20,759 nucleotides of DNA from a virus. Position numbers and translations under genes: made by a program. Below, piece after piece: positions 13,185 through 20,759 of this stretch; positions within the stretch are counted from its first letter, which is position 1; the number at the start of each line of letters is the position of its first letter. The notes beneath the pieces are model-generated. The model did no database searches and was not told where the DNA came from. It was given only the letters and a program-made list of their open reading frames with translations. The stretch spans positions 1 to 20,759 of the IMG/VR virus record IMGVR_UViG_3300042090_000593. One strand, 5' to 3'.

Positions 13185-16100
13185 ATGGGAGGCAAGACCT
13201 CTACCACGACGAGCACCAACACTCCGCCCGCCTCGGTTCTGGCCAACTATGGCACCCTGACGAGCGAAGCGAACGCGCTGGCCGCCCAGCCGATCACGGC
13301 TCCCCTGCAACAGACGGCGCAATTCAATCCGACGCAGGGACTGGCCACCGGGAACATCGCGCAGCAATACGGGAACCTCGGCGGCATATCGGACCAGCTC
13401 AACGGCACGAGCGAGAACGCTGGGAGCATCGGCACGAATTACACGGGGCTGGCGTCCCAGGCGCTCGGCGCCACGCAGCCCATCGCGGGCCAGATAGGGC
13501 AAACCGCGGGAACGCTCGGCTCCCTTTCTTCGGCCGCGGGGCAGGCGGCGACCGGGATAGGATCGCTCGCGAACGTCTATCAGCCCTATTACAACCAGGC
13601 GGAGAACTCCACGGCGACGGGAGCGAACATGCTCTCGCCGCAAAATTACGGGCAGAACGTCGCCCAGTTTCTGAATCCGTACACGCAGAACGTCGTCAAC
13701 GCGACGCAGGGGCAATTCAACAATCAGAACGCGATCCAGGGTTCCCAGCTCCTCGGCAGCGCCATCCAATCCGGCAACGCTTTCGGCGGCGATCGCGCCG
13801 GCGTGGCGCAGGCGGCTCTCGCCGGGCAACAGCAATCGGCAGAGGCCCCGGTTATCGCCGGCCTGGAAAGCGCGGGCTACACGAACGCACAAGGCGAGCT
13901 GAACACAGCAGCGAATACGGCCCTGCAAGCCGGCCAGCAGTACGGCAACCTGGGGACAGGCGCGGAGGCCGCTGCGCTGGCCGCTCCGCAAGCGATGATC
14001 ACCGGCCTGGGCGCAGCTGGAAATCTCGCGTCGTCGCAGGCGGGAGCGCTGTCCGGTCAGGCCGGCGCGCTGAACCAGGGCTATGCGACAGCCGGCAACC
14101 TCAATGCCGGCGCGCTCTCGGCTCTCGGCACGCAAAACCAAGGAGCCGCGCTGCAACAGGCCAACAACCAGCTCGGGGTGACGGATTCCAATGCCCTGCT
14201 CGCGGCGGGAACGCTGGCCCAACAGACGGCGCAGGCGACGGACACGGCGGCCTATCAGCAAGCCGAGAACCAGATCGCCCTTCCGTATCAGTCGCTCGGA
14301 TTTGCGGCAAATATCGGGGAAGGGCTCGGCTCGAACTCGGGTGGGACGACGACCACGACGCAGCCCGCGCCGTTCTTTTCCGACGAGCGGCTGAAAGAAG
14401 ACAAAACGATCATCGGCAAAACCCGAGACGGGCAGAACCTCTACCGTTTCCGGTACAAAGGCGATCCGAGCTGGCGCATCGGCCTGATTGCCCAGGAAGT
14501 GGCGAAGAAGCATCCCGAGGCGGTTTCATCGCACGGCGGTTTGCTCGCGGTCGATTACAAGGCGGCGACCGACAAATCGGCGGGAAAGCGCGGCCATTTC
14601 GCGGCGGGGGGGCTTCCCATGCCGGGCACGGATGTGACGAGCCTGATACCGGACCCCGATCCGCTCACGGCCAGCAACGGCATGGGGGCCGGCATGCCTC
14701 AGCGCAGCGGCGGCACGCAACAGCCCAGCGCCGCCGCCCAGGCGACGCAGGCCATGCAAGAGGCGAACACGGCGATCGGCTTCGGCAAGAATGTCGCTCC
14801 GGCGGTATCTGGCCTGGGCAGCGCGTTGGGATTTGGCGCTCCCGCGGCGGCCGGGGCTCCCATGGCGCTCGCGGGCGCGGTCGGAACCGTGGACGCAGCC
14901 GGCGCGGCGGCCGGGAGTTCCGCGCCGTGGCTGCTGGACTTGGCGACTTTGGCCGCGGCGCGCGGCGGCCGGATCGCAGCGCCCCGGCGCGCGGGCAACT
15001 TCGGGATGCTGAAGCGATCCGCGGGAGGACGCGCGGGATACGACGACGGCGGCTCCGTGTACGGAGATTTGTCGCAAAACGACTTGGCTTCGCTGCCTCT
15101 CGCCGTCGGCAACGCCGGCATGAGCGCGACGCCGGTCGGGTACGATCCCAGATTGTCGGACGAGGCCGCGTCCTGGCCGGGCGGGGCATCGCCCAACGCT
15201 CCTCCGCCGTCGCCCATGGGAACGCTCGCGGCGGCGATGCAAAACCCGGCTCCGGCGAATTCCAACGTGGGCACGATCGGCCAGATCGCCGACGCGTTCC
15301 CCACGGCTGCGGTCACGGCCCCCAACCCGATGGCGGTCGCGTTTCAGGGCGTCGACCGGCTTGGCCCCGATGCCGGCGCGCCTATGGGAGATGCGGTTCC
15401 GTCGCTTACTGCGTCCCGGGCCACTGACTACGCCAATCAAATGCCGCAGCCGACGCAGGGGAGTTTGGGTGGGGTGGCCGCGTCCAGTCCAGCGCCGAGC
15501 GCGCCTGAGGCGGCGCCGTCCAGTCCCGTGCCGAGCGCGCCAGCGATCCCGATGCGGCCTCAGACAGGCAGTCTGGGAGCGTCGGCTCCTGCTGCTGTCG
15601 CCCCTTCCGGAAGCTTGGCGGGAGCTGCGCCGCCATCCAGCGGCCCGTATCTGAGCGGGAGGTTGCCGGCGACAGGCACGATGGGTAGCGCGCCGGCCTC
15701 GAGCAGTCCAATCGCGGCAGTTCCCATGACGCCGTCCGAGCGGGATTTGGCTATTCGGACGGTTTACGGCGAAGCGCGCGGCGAACCTCCCGTCGGCCAG
15801 GCGGCGGTCGCGAGCGTGATCAGAAACAGAACGCTTTCCGGAGGGTCGAACGTCGGCTCCGTCATCACGTCTCCCTATCAATTCTCTGTGTGGAACAAAG
15901 GCGATCCGAACGGAGACATCGCGCGAAAGCTTCAGCCGGCCGATCCCGCATACCGGAAAATAGGCGCCATCGTCGATGGCGTGATGGCCGGCAAAACTCC
16001 GGATCCGACGAATGGCGCCTCCAGCTATTACAACCCGGCAGAGGCATCGCCGGCATGGGGGCCGAAGCTCGCGCAAGAAAACGACGTCACGATAGGCAAT

Positions 16101-17981
16101 CATCGGTTTGTAGGCTCGATCGACGGCGAGGGCGCCGGCTCTTCGGGCACGGGCTACGCGCCAGCGTCGACGCTTGCTGGCGGCGCGGCTCCGCGCGCGA
16201 TCGCCGCCGCGTCCACTCCGAGCGGCACACTCGGCGGGGCGCCTCCGTCCGCCTCGAACGACAACGGCGCCGACAAGGGCCTCTTCGGCACGGGCATCAA
16301 GATCGCCCCAGAAATGGGGCAGGCGCTTCTCGCTGGACTGTTCGGGATGCTCGGGTCCAACTCGCACTGGCTCCTCCCGGCGATCGGCCAGGGCGGCCTT
16401 GCCGGCATGGGGCAGTACAACACGGCCGTCACGAACGAGCGGCAGAATGCGCTGGTAAACAGCGAAGTCGCGAAGAACACGATGGGGATGTTGCAGGGAC
16501 GGTTCACGCCGATGCGAGATGCGGCCGGCAATCTCTCGTACCTGGACGGAGTGACCGGTAACGTCCTGAACCAGCAACAGCATCTGGCTCTCTTCCAGCA
16601 AGCCGTCATCGCGGCAGGAAATCCCGCGCTGGCCGGGCTGACGAATGGGGCCGCTGGTTCGGCGGCCGCCCCGGCGCCGGCCGTAGCGTCTGGGGGAAGC
16701 GGCGCCGCCACAATCCCTCCCGCCGCCGGGCCAATGGCCGCCGCCGGCGCGCCGCCGCCAGTGAGCGTGGCCGCCGCGCCGCCGATAAGCCCGCCAGCAG
16801 CCGCCGGAGCAGCAAACCCGCCGGCGCCGTCCACGATCGATCCTGACGTACTGAAGGCTAGAGCGGCGGCCAATGCCGATCCGGAGATTGCGCGTCTGAC
16901 GCAGCGCGCCGACGCGTTGAATGCGCAAGCTGATCACCTGGACGCGGTCGCGCAGCAAAATACGGGCTTTAACAAGGACGTCGCCGAGCAAGCGCGGGGC
17001 CAAGCCAACGCGGTGCGTCTGCAGGCGCAAAATATGTCTACGCAGGCCCAGACGCAGCGCGCGCAGCTTATGGAAACAGCAATTGCGGCATCTAAAGCGA
17101 GAGCGGAGGCTGAGGCTAAGTCTCAATACGACCTCGTCGAGATGCAGCCAACGCCAGGGGGGCCTACGGAATGGGTGCCTAAGTCGCGAGTGCTCGCCAT
17201 GACGAAGAGCAATCCAAATGCGGCGCCTGTCGGCATTGGCCCTGGCTCGCCTCCAGGCGCCGCGGTCGACGCGGCGGTGGCGGCAAATCCAGCAATCGCC
17301 AAGCAGCCGGGATTTTATGCGGAAAAGCAGAAGGCTATTGCCGATGACGAAGATAAGATGATCGAGCAGATGAAAACGCGGAATATCGCAAAGCAGCAAT
17401 TGCAGGCGATCCAAGGCGTCATGCAAACATACCAGCCCGGCGCTTGGGCTGAGCAAAAGGCGGACTTGGCCGGAAAATTGCGCGCGGTGGGGATAGATGT
17501 TCCGGCGAGCGCGACCGCCAATCCTGCCGCTTTCGAGGAATTCACCAAATACGCCACCGGCAACGTTTTCAACGATGTCAAGGGAATGGGAAGTAAGGTG
17601 TTGGTATCTGAGATCGAAACCGCGAAAAAGGCAAACGCCAACCCCGGAATGCAGCCTGAAGCGAACGCTGCGATTATTGGCCGTGGCTTGGGAGTAATAA
17701 ATTATGAAAATCAGCATACGAACGATTATTTCGACTGGAAACATCAGAAAGATGCTAACGGCAATATGCCAAATATGAATACGGTGGATACATCGACGTT
17801 TGAACTGCCGTGGCTTAATTCGCATCCGCTGCAACCATTTGTCGACCAAGCTAACAAGGGGATTGCTTATAAGGGTCAAGTCATCCCGCCAAATCCGGCC
17901 GATCGGATCGCGGGTCAGGCCTACATGACGCCCAAGGGCCCGTTTACTTGGACCAAAAACGGATGGCAGGCCCAGCAATGA
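13185..17981 (+). CDS. Giant virion protein with S74-type chaperone motif and SleB-type wall hydrolase
   Basis: A 1598-residue protein (GGGAG at 13172-13176, 8 bases before ATG). Residues 1-390 are Ala/Gln/Asn/Gly-rich, low-complexity and helix-prone. Residues 395-465 hold PFFSDERLKEDK, LYRFRYKGDPSWRIGLIAQEV and HPEAVSSHGGLLAVDYKAA, the pattern of the peptidase S74 / intramolecular chaperone domain of phage fibres, with S399 and K404 in the S-x4-K arrangement reported for self-cleavage. Residues about 500-845 are Pro/Ala/Gly-rich with a hydrophobic tract near 540-595. Residues about 848-975 (MTPSERDLAIRTVYGEARGE, VGQAAVASVIRNRT, YNPAEASPAWG) match SleB-type cell wall hydrolases, with the likely catalytic Glu at 863. 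Residues 1029-1078 contain LFGMLGSNSHWLLPAIGQGG; 1219-1313 form a coiled coil; 1386-1598 are charged and helical. Probably an ejected or tail-tip wall-piercing protein. GC falls visibly after about 17300. Confidence 0.78.
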   Translation: MGGKTSTTTSTNTPPASVLANYGTLTSEANALAAQPITAPLQQTAQFNPTQGLATGNIAQQYGNLGGISDQLNGTSENAGSIGTNYTGLASQALGATQPIAGQIGQTAGTLGSLSSAAGQAATGIGSLANVYQPYYNQAENSTATGANMLSPQNYGQNVAQFLNPYTQNVVNATQGQFNNQNAIQGSQLLGSAIQSGNAFGGDRAGVAQAALAGQQQSAEAPVIAGLESAGYTNAQGELNTAANTALQAGQQYGNLGTGAEAAALAAPQAMITGLGAAGNLASSQAGALSGQAGALNQGYATAGNLNAGALSALGTQNQGAALQQANNQLGVTDSNALLAAGTLAQQTAQATDTAAYQQAENQIALPYQSLGFAANIGEGLGSNSGGTTTTTQPAPFFSDERLKEDKTIIGKTRDGQNLYRFRYKGDPSWRIGLIAQEVAKKHPEAVSSHGGLLAVDYKAATDKSAGKRGHFAAGGLPMPGTDVTSLIPDPDPLTASNGMGAGMPQRSGGTQQPSAAAQATQAMQEANTAIGFGKNVAPAVSGLGSALGFGAPAAAGAPMALAGAVGTVDAAGAAAGSSAPWLLDLATLAAARGGRIAAPRRAGNFGMLKRSAGGRAGYDDGGSVYGDLSQNDLASLPLAVGNAGMSATPVGYDPRLSDEAASWPGGASPNAPPPSPMGTLAAAMQNPAPANSNVGTIGQIADAFPTAAVTAPNPMAVAFQGVDRLGPDAGAPMGDAVPSLTASRATDYANQMPQPTQGSLGGVAASSPAPSAPEAAPSSPVPSAPAIPMRPQTGSLGASAPAAVAPSGSLAGAAPPSSGPYLSGRLPATGTMGSAPASSSPIAAVPMTPSERDLAIRTVYGEARGEPPVGQAAVASVIRNRTLSGGSNVGSVITSPYQFSVWNKGDPNGDIARKLQPADPAYRKIGAIVDGVMAGKTPDPTNGASSYYNPAEASPAWGPKLAQENDVTIGNHRFVGSIDGEGAGSSGTGYAPASTLAGGAAPRAIAAASTPSGTLGGAPPSASNDNGADKGLFGTGIKIAPEMGQALLAGLFGMLGSNSHWLLPAIGQGGLAGMGQYNTAVTNERQNALVNSEVAKNTMGMLQGRFTPMRDAAGNLSYLDGVTGNVLNQQQHLALFQQAVIAAGNPALAGLTNGAAGSAAAPAPAVASGGSGAATIPPAAGPMAAAGAPPPVSVAAAPPISPPAAAGAANPPAPSTIDPDVLKARAAANADPEIARLTQRADALNAQADHLDAVAQQNTGFNKDVAEQARGQANAVRLQAQNMSTQAQTQRAQLMETAIAASKARAEAEAKSQYDLVEMQPTPGGPTEWVPKSRVLAMTKSNPNAAPVGIGPGSPPGAAVDAAVAANPAIAKQPGFYAEKQKAIADDEDKMIEQMKTRNIAKQQLQAIQGVMQTYQPGAWAEQKADLAGKLRAVGIDVPASATANPAAFEEFTKYATGNVFNDVKGMGSKVLVSEIETAKKANANPGMQPEANAAIIGRGLGVINYENQHTNDYFDWKHQKDANGNMPNMNTVDTSTFELPWLNSHPLQPFVDQANKGIAYKGQVIPPNPADRIAGQAYMTPKGPFTWTKNGWQAQQ
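14367..14583 (+). other. S74-type domain segment inside the giant protein
   Basis: This covers residues about 395-467. The SDERLKED core, with the probable cleavage before S399, the IGLIAQEV helix and the LLAVDY strand are the recognisable S74 parts. The domain is shorter than the 100-160 residues usual in fibre proteins, and lies at one quarter of the protein, not at its C-terminus. Confidence 0.65.
15726..16110 (+). other. SleB-type peptidoglycan hydrolase domain segment
   Basis: Residues 848-975. The VYGEARGEP loop with E863, the VGQAAVASVIRNR helix, the YQFSVWN region and the YYNPAEASPAWGPKL segment follow in the order seen in SleB-type lytic enzymes that cut the glycan strands of the cell wall. 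Confidence 0.78.
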
Positions 17982-20759
17982 GTGATGCCGGTTTTCTTTC
18001 GGATGCCGATGTCGGGCTGGATGATCCCCAGGTCGGTCCTCTTGCGGGTGCACCGCCGGCTCCGACGACCGATTCGGCGGGAAATCCGCTCGGCCCCGGC
18101 GACATTTTGGTCCGTCGTGGGCCGCGCGCAAAAACAAGCGTGTCCGCGCCGGTTTCGGCCGCGTCCCCAGGGGCGCCGAGCTATCTTTCTGACGCCGATG
18201 TCGGAATCCCGACGCCCTACACGGGCTCGACGGCTGCGGATGTCGCCAAGTCGACGGGCTCGGGTCTGATCAGCGGCGTCGAGGGGCTCGCCGGACTCCC
18301 CGGCGATCTCGAACGCGGCGCGAATTGGCTTATCAATAAGGCGACCGCCATTCCTGATTACGGAATGCTTTGGGCGCAGGGCAAGATCGCCGAAACAGCA
18401 GGGATGTTGCCGCACGGTCAAACGGCATCGACCTGGGCGTCGGCGAAGCTCGATGAACTCAATGCGGCTCGCTCTGGCCTGAATGCGATGCCGTCGAGTG
18501 CGGGCGTGAAAGGCGCGGCCACGGCGGCTGGCGTTCCCGACTATCAGCCGCAGACCGTGGCAGGGAAATTTGCGGGCACTGTCGCGTCGTTCGTCCCCGG
18601 CGCTCTGGCGCTTCCCGTCGACGGACCAGCGGCGGTTGCGGCCAACCTCGTGAAGTACGCGGCTATTCCCGGCGTCGCTTCGGAAGCGGCCGGCCAAATG
18701 ACGGCCGGAACGCCTTACGAGCCGTATGCGAGGGCTGTCGCGGGCCTCGTTGGTGGCGTCGGTTCGGATGTCGCCGCGACCGCTACCGGACTTGGAGCAA
18801 ACGCGGTCAAAAAGTACGTCGCGCCGATGACGGCCGAGGGGCAAGCGAACCTTGCCGCTACGACATTGCGCGGGGCTTTCACCGATCCGAATGCGGCAAG
18901 CGCCGAGCTGGCCAAGAATGCAGCGATGCAGCAACCCGGCCAAGGCTTGGGCGAAATCGTCCCCGGTTCCAAGCCGACGACAGGGCAATTAACCGGCGAC
19001 CTTGGCGCTCTCGCGCTCGAGCGCGACTTGGCGACAAAGCAGCAAGATCTTGCGAAGTCCAATTCGTTCGGGACAGGATCGCAGCAACAGAATGCCGCGC
19101 GGACGGCGGCGCTGAACGATATCCAGCCCGCGGGCTCACCGGAAGCTGTCGGGAACACGGTCCGACAGCGACTCGCAGACATCGAGGCGAGCCACGATGC
19201 CGCGGTTGCGAGCGCGGCGTCGAATGCTCAGAATGCGGCATCGGGCATCGGAACCGGAGCGGCGCCCGAGGATGTCGGCGCGAACATGCGGACGACGCTA
19301 CAAGGCGCGCGTGATGCCGCGAAAGTTCAAGAGCGGCAATTGTGGAATGCGGTCGATCCCGATGGCACGCTTGCGCTTCCTGCCGATCCGATCTCGAGCG
19401 CCGCCGCAAGCATATCGTCGAGCGTGCCGAAAACCGCAAAGCCGATGTCCGGAGAGGAGGATGCGATTTTCGCCACGGCCTCGAACCTGCCTACAGTTGC
19501 TCCTTTCTCGGACATCACCGCGTTGCGCAGCCGCATTTCGTCGGCGATGCGGCAGGAACTCATGATGGCTGGATCGACGCCGACATATGGGCGCCTCTCG
19601 CAATTGCGGGGGTCGGTCGAGGACGCTATAACGAATGCGGCATCGAACAAAGCGACACAAGAGCAAGCTGCAGTCGCAGCCGGATCGCTCGCTCCCGAGC
19701 AGACGCTCGCCGCTAAACTTCAGGCTGAGGCCGATGCTTTCAAGCAATCCAGAGCCCAAGCCCAAAGCGCCGGGCCAAACGCTGGCGGAAATCCTGCGGG
19801 CAATCCACCCATCGGACCAACCGGCTTTTCTGGCGCTGTTGGAGCAAAAATACCGCCGGCTGGGGGACTTGGAGGTTCTCCGGGAGCTGCGGGCCTACCG
19901 AGATCAACGCCACCACTGACGCCCGTCGATCCCGCAGCCGCCGCCCGCCTGCAAGCCGCATCAGCAGCCACGAAAGCCCGCGTCGCGACCTTCGATACTG
20001 GTCCGGTAGGCGCAGCGCTGAAAAAGGCCGGCAACTCCTCGGAATACCGCGCGCCAGATTCATCGCTTCCCGGCAAGTTCTTCGCTCCCGGCCCTGGCGG
20101 CGCCGAGAAGGTCGAGGCGTTCCGCGATGCGGCTCCGACGATGGATCCTGTCTACGATGCCGCGGCAGAAAGCTTGCGGCGCGAGGCGATGGCGCCGGAC
20201 GGGACGATCGATCCGGGGAGGTTCGCCGCGTGGCAGACGAAGCATCAGGACGCTTTGCGCGCCATGCCGCCGTCGCTTACCGACCAGTTCGCCACTGCGG
20301 CCAGAGCCTCGGACGCGGTCGCGGTCGCGGCTGAGGCCCGTAGGGCGGCAATCGACGGCTATCAAAAGAGCGTCGCCGGCAAGTTTCTCGGCCTAACCGC
20401 GCCCGAGGACGTGACGAAAACTGTCGCCGGAATTTTCGGCGCGAAAGACGCGGTTCGGCAGATGTCCGCACTAGCGCGCGAGACAGCGGCCAATCCGGAG
20501 GCGCGCGAGGGGTTGCGCAAGGCAGTCGCCGATATGATCCTCGCCAAGGCCACGGGCGTAACGGAAAACGGAGCATCGGGCATCGAGAACATCAACGCGG
20601 CCACGTTTCAGAAATTCGTCCGCGACAACGCGGCGACGCTAAAAGCTGCGGGTTTCTCTGACCGCGAAGTCGGATCGATGCAGGCCATTGCGCAAGACTT
20701 GCAGCGGTCGCAACGCACGCTGAGTGCGACGCGGCTCGCCGGACAATCCAATACGGCGC
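17978..20759 (+). CDS. Giant internal-virion-like protein, 3' end outside window
   Basis: The ATG at 17978 overlaps the previous stop as ATGA; the frame has no stop up to the window end (about 927 codons). Residues 6-13 and 69-76 hold the same aromatic-L-S-D-A-D-V-G motif. Residues about 85-260 have an LISGVEGLAGLPGDLERG helix, then YQPQTVAGKFAGTVASFVPG, a hydrophobic AVAANLVKYAAIPGVASEAAGQM and AGLVGGVGSDVAATATGLGAN, a pattern I recall from large internal or ejection proteins of alphaproteobacterial short-tailed phages. The remainder is helical and Ala-rich with charged heptads, except for a Gly/Pro/Asn-rich break (about residues 600-650). It is likely carried in the head and delivered into the cell, perhaps with the product of the gene before it. 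No enzyme motif is seen. Confidence 0.75.
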   Translation, partial: MSDAGFLSDADVGLDDPQVGPLAGAPPAPTTDSAGNPLGPGDILVRRGPRAKTSVSAPVSAASPGAPSYLSDADVGIPTPYTGSTAADVAKSTGSGLISGVEGLAGLPGDLERGANWLINKATAIPDYGMLWAQGKIAETAGMLPHGQTASTWASAKLDELNAARSGLNAMPSSAGVKGAATAAGVPDYQPQTVAGKFAGTVASFVPGALALPVDGPAAVAANLVKYAAIPGVASEAAGQMTAGTPYEPYARAVAGLVGGVGSDVAATATGLGANAVKKYVAPMTAEGQANLAATTLRGAFTDPNAASAELAKNAAMQQPGQGLGEIVPGSKPTTGQLTGDLGALALERDLATKQQDLAKSNSFGTGSQQQNAARTAALNDIQPAGSPEAVGNTVRQRLADIEASHDAAVASAASNAQNAASGIGTGAAPEDVGANMRTTLQGARDAAKVQERQLWNAVDPDGTLALPADPISSAAASISSSVPKTAKPMSGEEDAIFATASNLPTVAPFSDITALRSRISSAMRQELMMAGSTPTYGRLSQLRGSVEDAITNAASNKATQEQAAVAAGSLAPEQTLAAKLQAEADAFKQSRAQAQSAGPNAGGNPAGNPPIGPTGFSGAVGAKIPPAGGLGGSPGAAGLPRSTPPLTPVDPAAAARLQAASAATKARVATFDTGPVGAALKKAGNSSEYRAPDSSLPGKFFAPGPGGAEKVEAFRDAAPTMDPVYDAAAESLRREAMAPDGTIDPGRFAAWQTKHQDALRAMPPSLTDQFATAARASDAVAVAAEARRAAIDGYQKSVAGKFLGLTAPEDVTKTVAGIFGAKDAVRQMSALARETAANPEAREGLRKAVADMILAKATGVTENGASGIENINAATFQKFVRDNAATLKAAGFSDREVGSMQAIAQDLQRSQRTLSATRLAGQSNTA

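Noticed and set aside
14526-18137. A very long open frame on the minus strand (about 1200 codons)
   Set aside because: It is the mirror of the giant + strand gene in a GC-rich sequence; composition is Arg/Gly/His-rich with no recognisable domain, and the + strand carries S74 and SleB motifs over the same bases.
19635-19919. An alternative + frame with a helical-looking tail inside the last giant gene
   Set aside because: Its second half (AEILRAIHPSDQPAFLALLE) looks protein-like, but it lies over the Gly/Pro-rich break of the main frame, has an Arg-rich first half and no ribosome site, so it is probably chance.
1-20759. Search for tRNA, integrase, att sites, toxin-antitoxin or defence genes
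   Set aside because: None could be recognised on either strand; the window is an uninterrupted late structural operon.

Overview
The window is one strand-uniform block of phage late genes. Every supported gene reads on the + strand, most neighbours overlap by 1 to 4 bases (ATGA, TTGA or TAATG junctions) or sit a few bases apart, and no stretch of 300 bases lacks a gene. High GC, heavy use of G/C third positions, and several protein types I associate with prophages of Alphaproteobacteria (Hyphomicrobiales in particular) suggest a phage or prophage of a GC-rich alphaproteobacterium. The host guess is inference. I see no integrase, att site, tRNA or host gene, so a free phage and a prophage cannot be told apart. 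The presence of a P22 gp4/T7 gp11-like adaptor, a tail nozzle/hub protein and very large internal-virion-like proteins, with no tail sheath, tape measure or baseplate gene, points to a short-tailed (podovirus-like) particle.

Layout. 1-2916: the end of the major capsid protein, then head-associated proteins, two of which share a beta-rich domain, with a very basic protein between them whose gene ends in an A9 run that could shift translation into a conserved frame. 2975-5883: a head-tail adaptor, a zinc-ribbon protein, a small virion-type protein and several small unknown proteins including a nine-cysteine protein. 5887-8146: a glycine-rich, probably adhesin-like protein, a seven-repeat WHQPWSEPVR protein, and a small beta protein whose start codon seems to be ATT. 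8143-10914: a second adaptor (SU10 type) and the tail nozzle/hub protein. 10914-13184: small proteins, a protein with an internal duplication, and two related GNAT-type acetyltransferase-like proteins. 13185-end: a 1598-residue protein combining a peptidase S74-type self-cleaving chaperone motif with a SleB-type peptidoglycan hydrolase, then a second giant protein cut by the window end.

How it fits together. The left part builds and decorates the head, the middle closes the portal and makes the tail and receptor-binding parts, and the right part encodes proteins likely carried in the virion and delivered into the cell at infection, including a wall-degrading enzyme. Terminase, portal and scaffold genes would be expected to the left, and lysis or replication genes are not in view. 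The observations most worth checking are the mid-protein S74 motif next to a wall hydrolase, the canonical A AAA AAG slip site, the WHQPWSEPVR repeat protein, and the acetyltransferase pair inside a virion operon. All names rest on reading the sequence and recalled family patterns; no database search was run.
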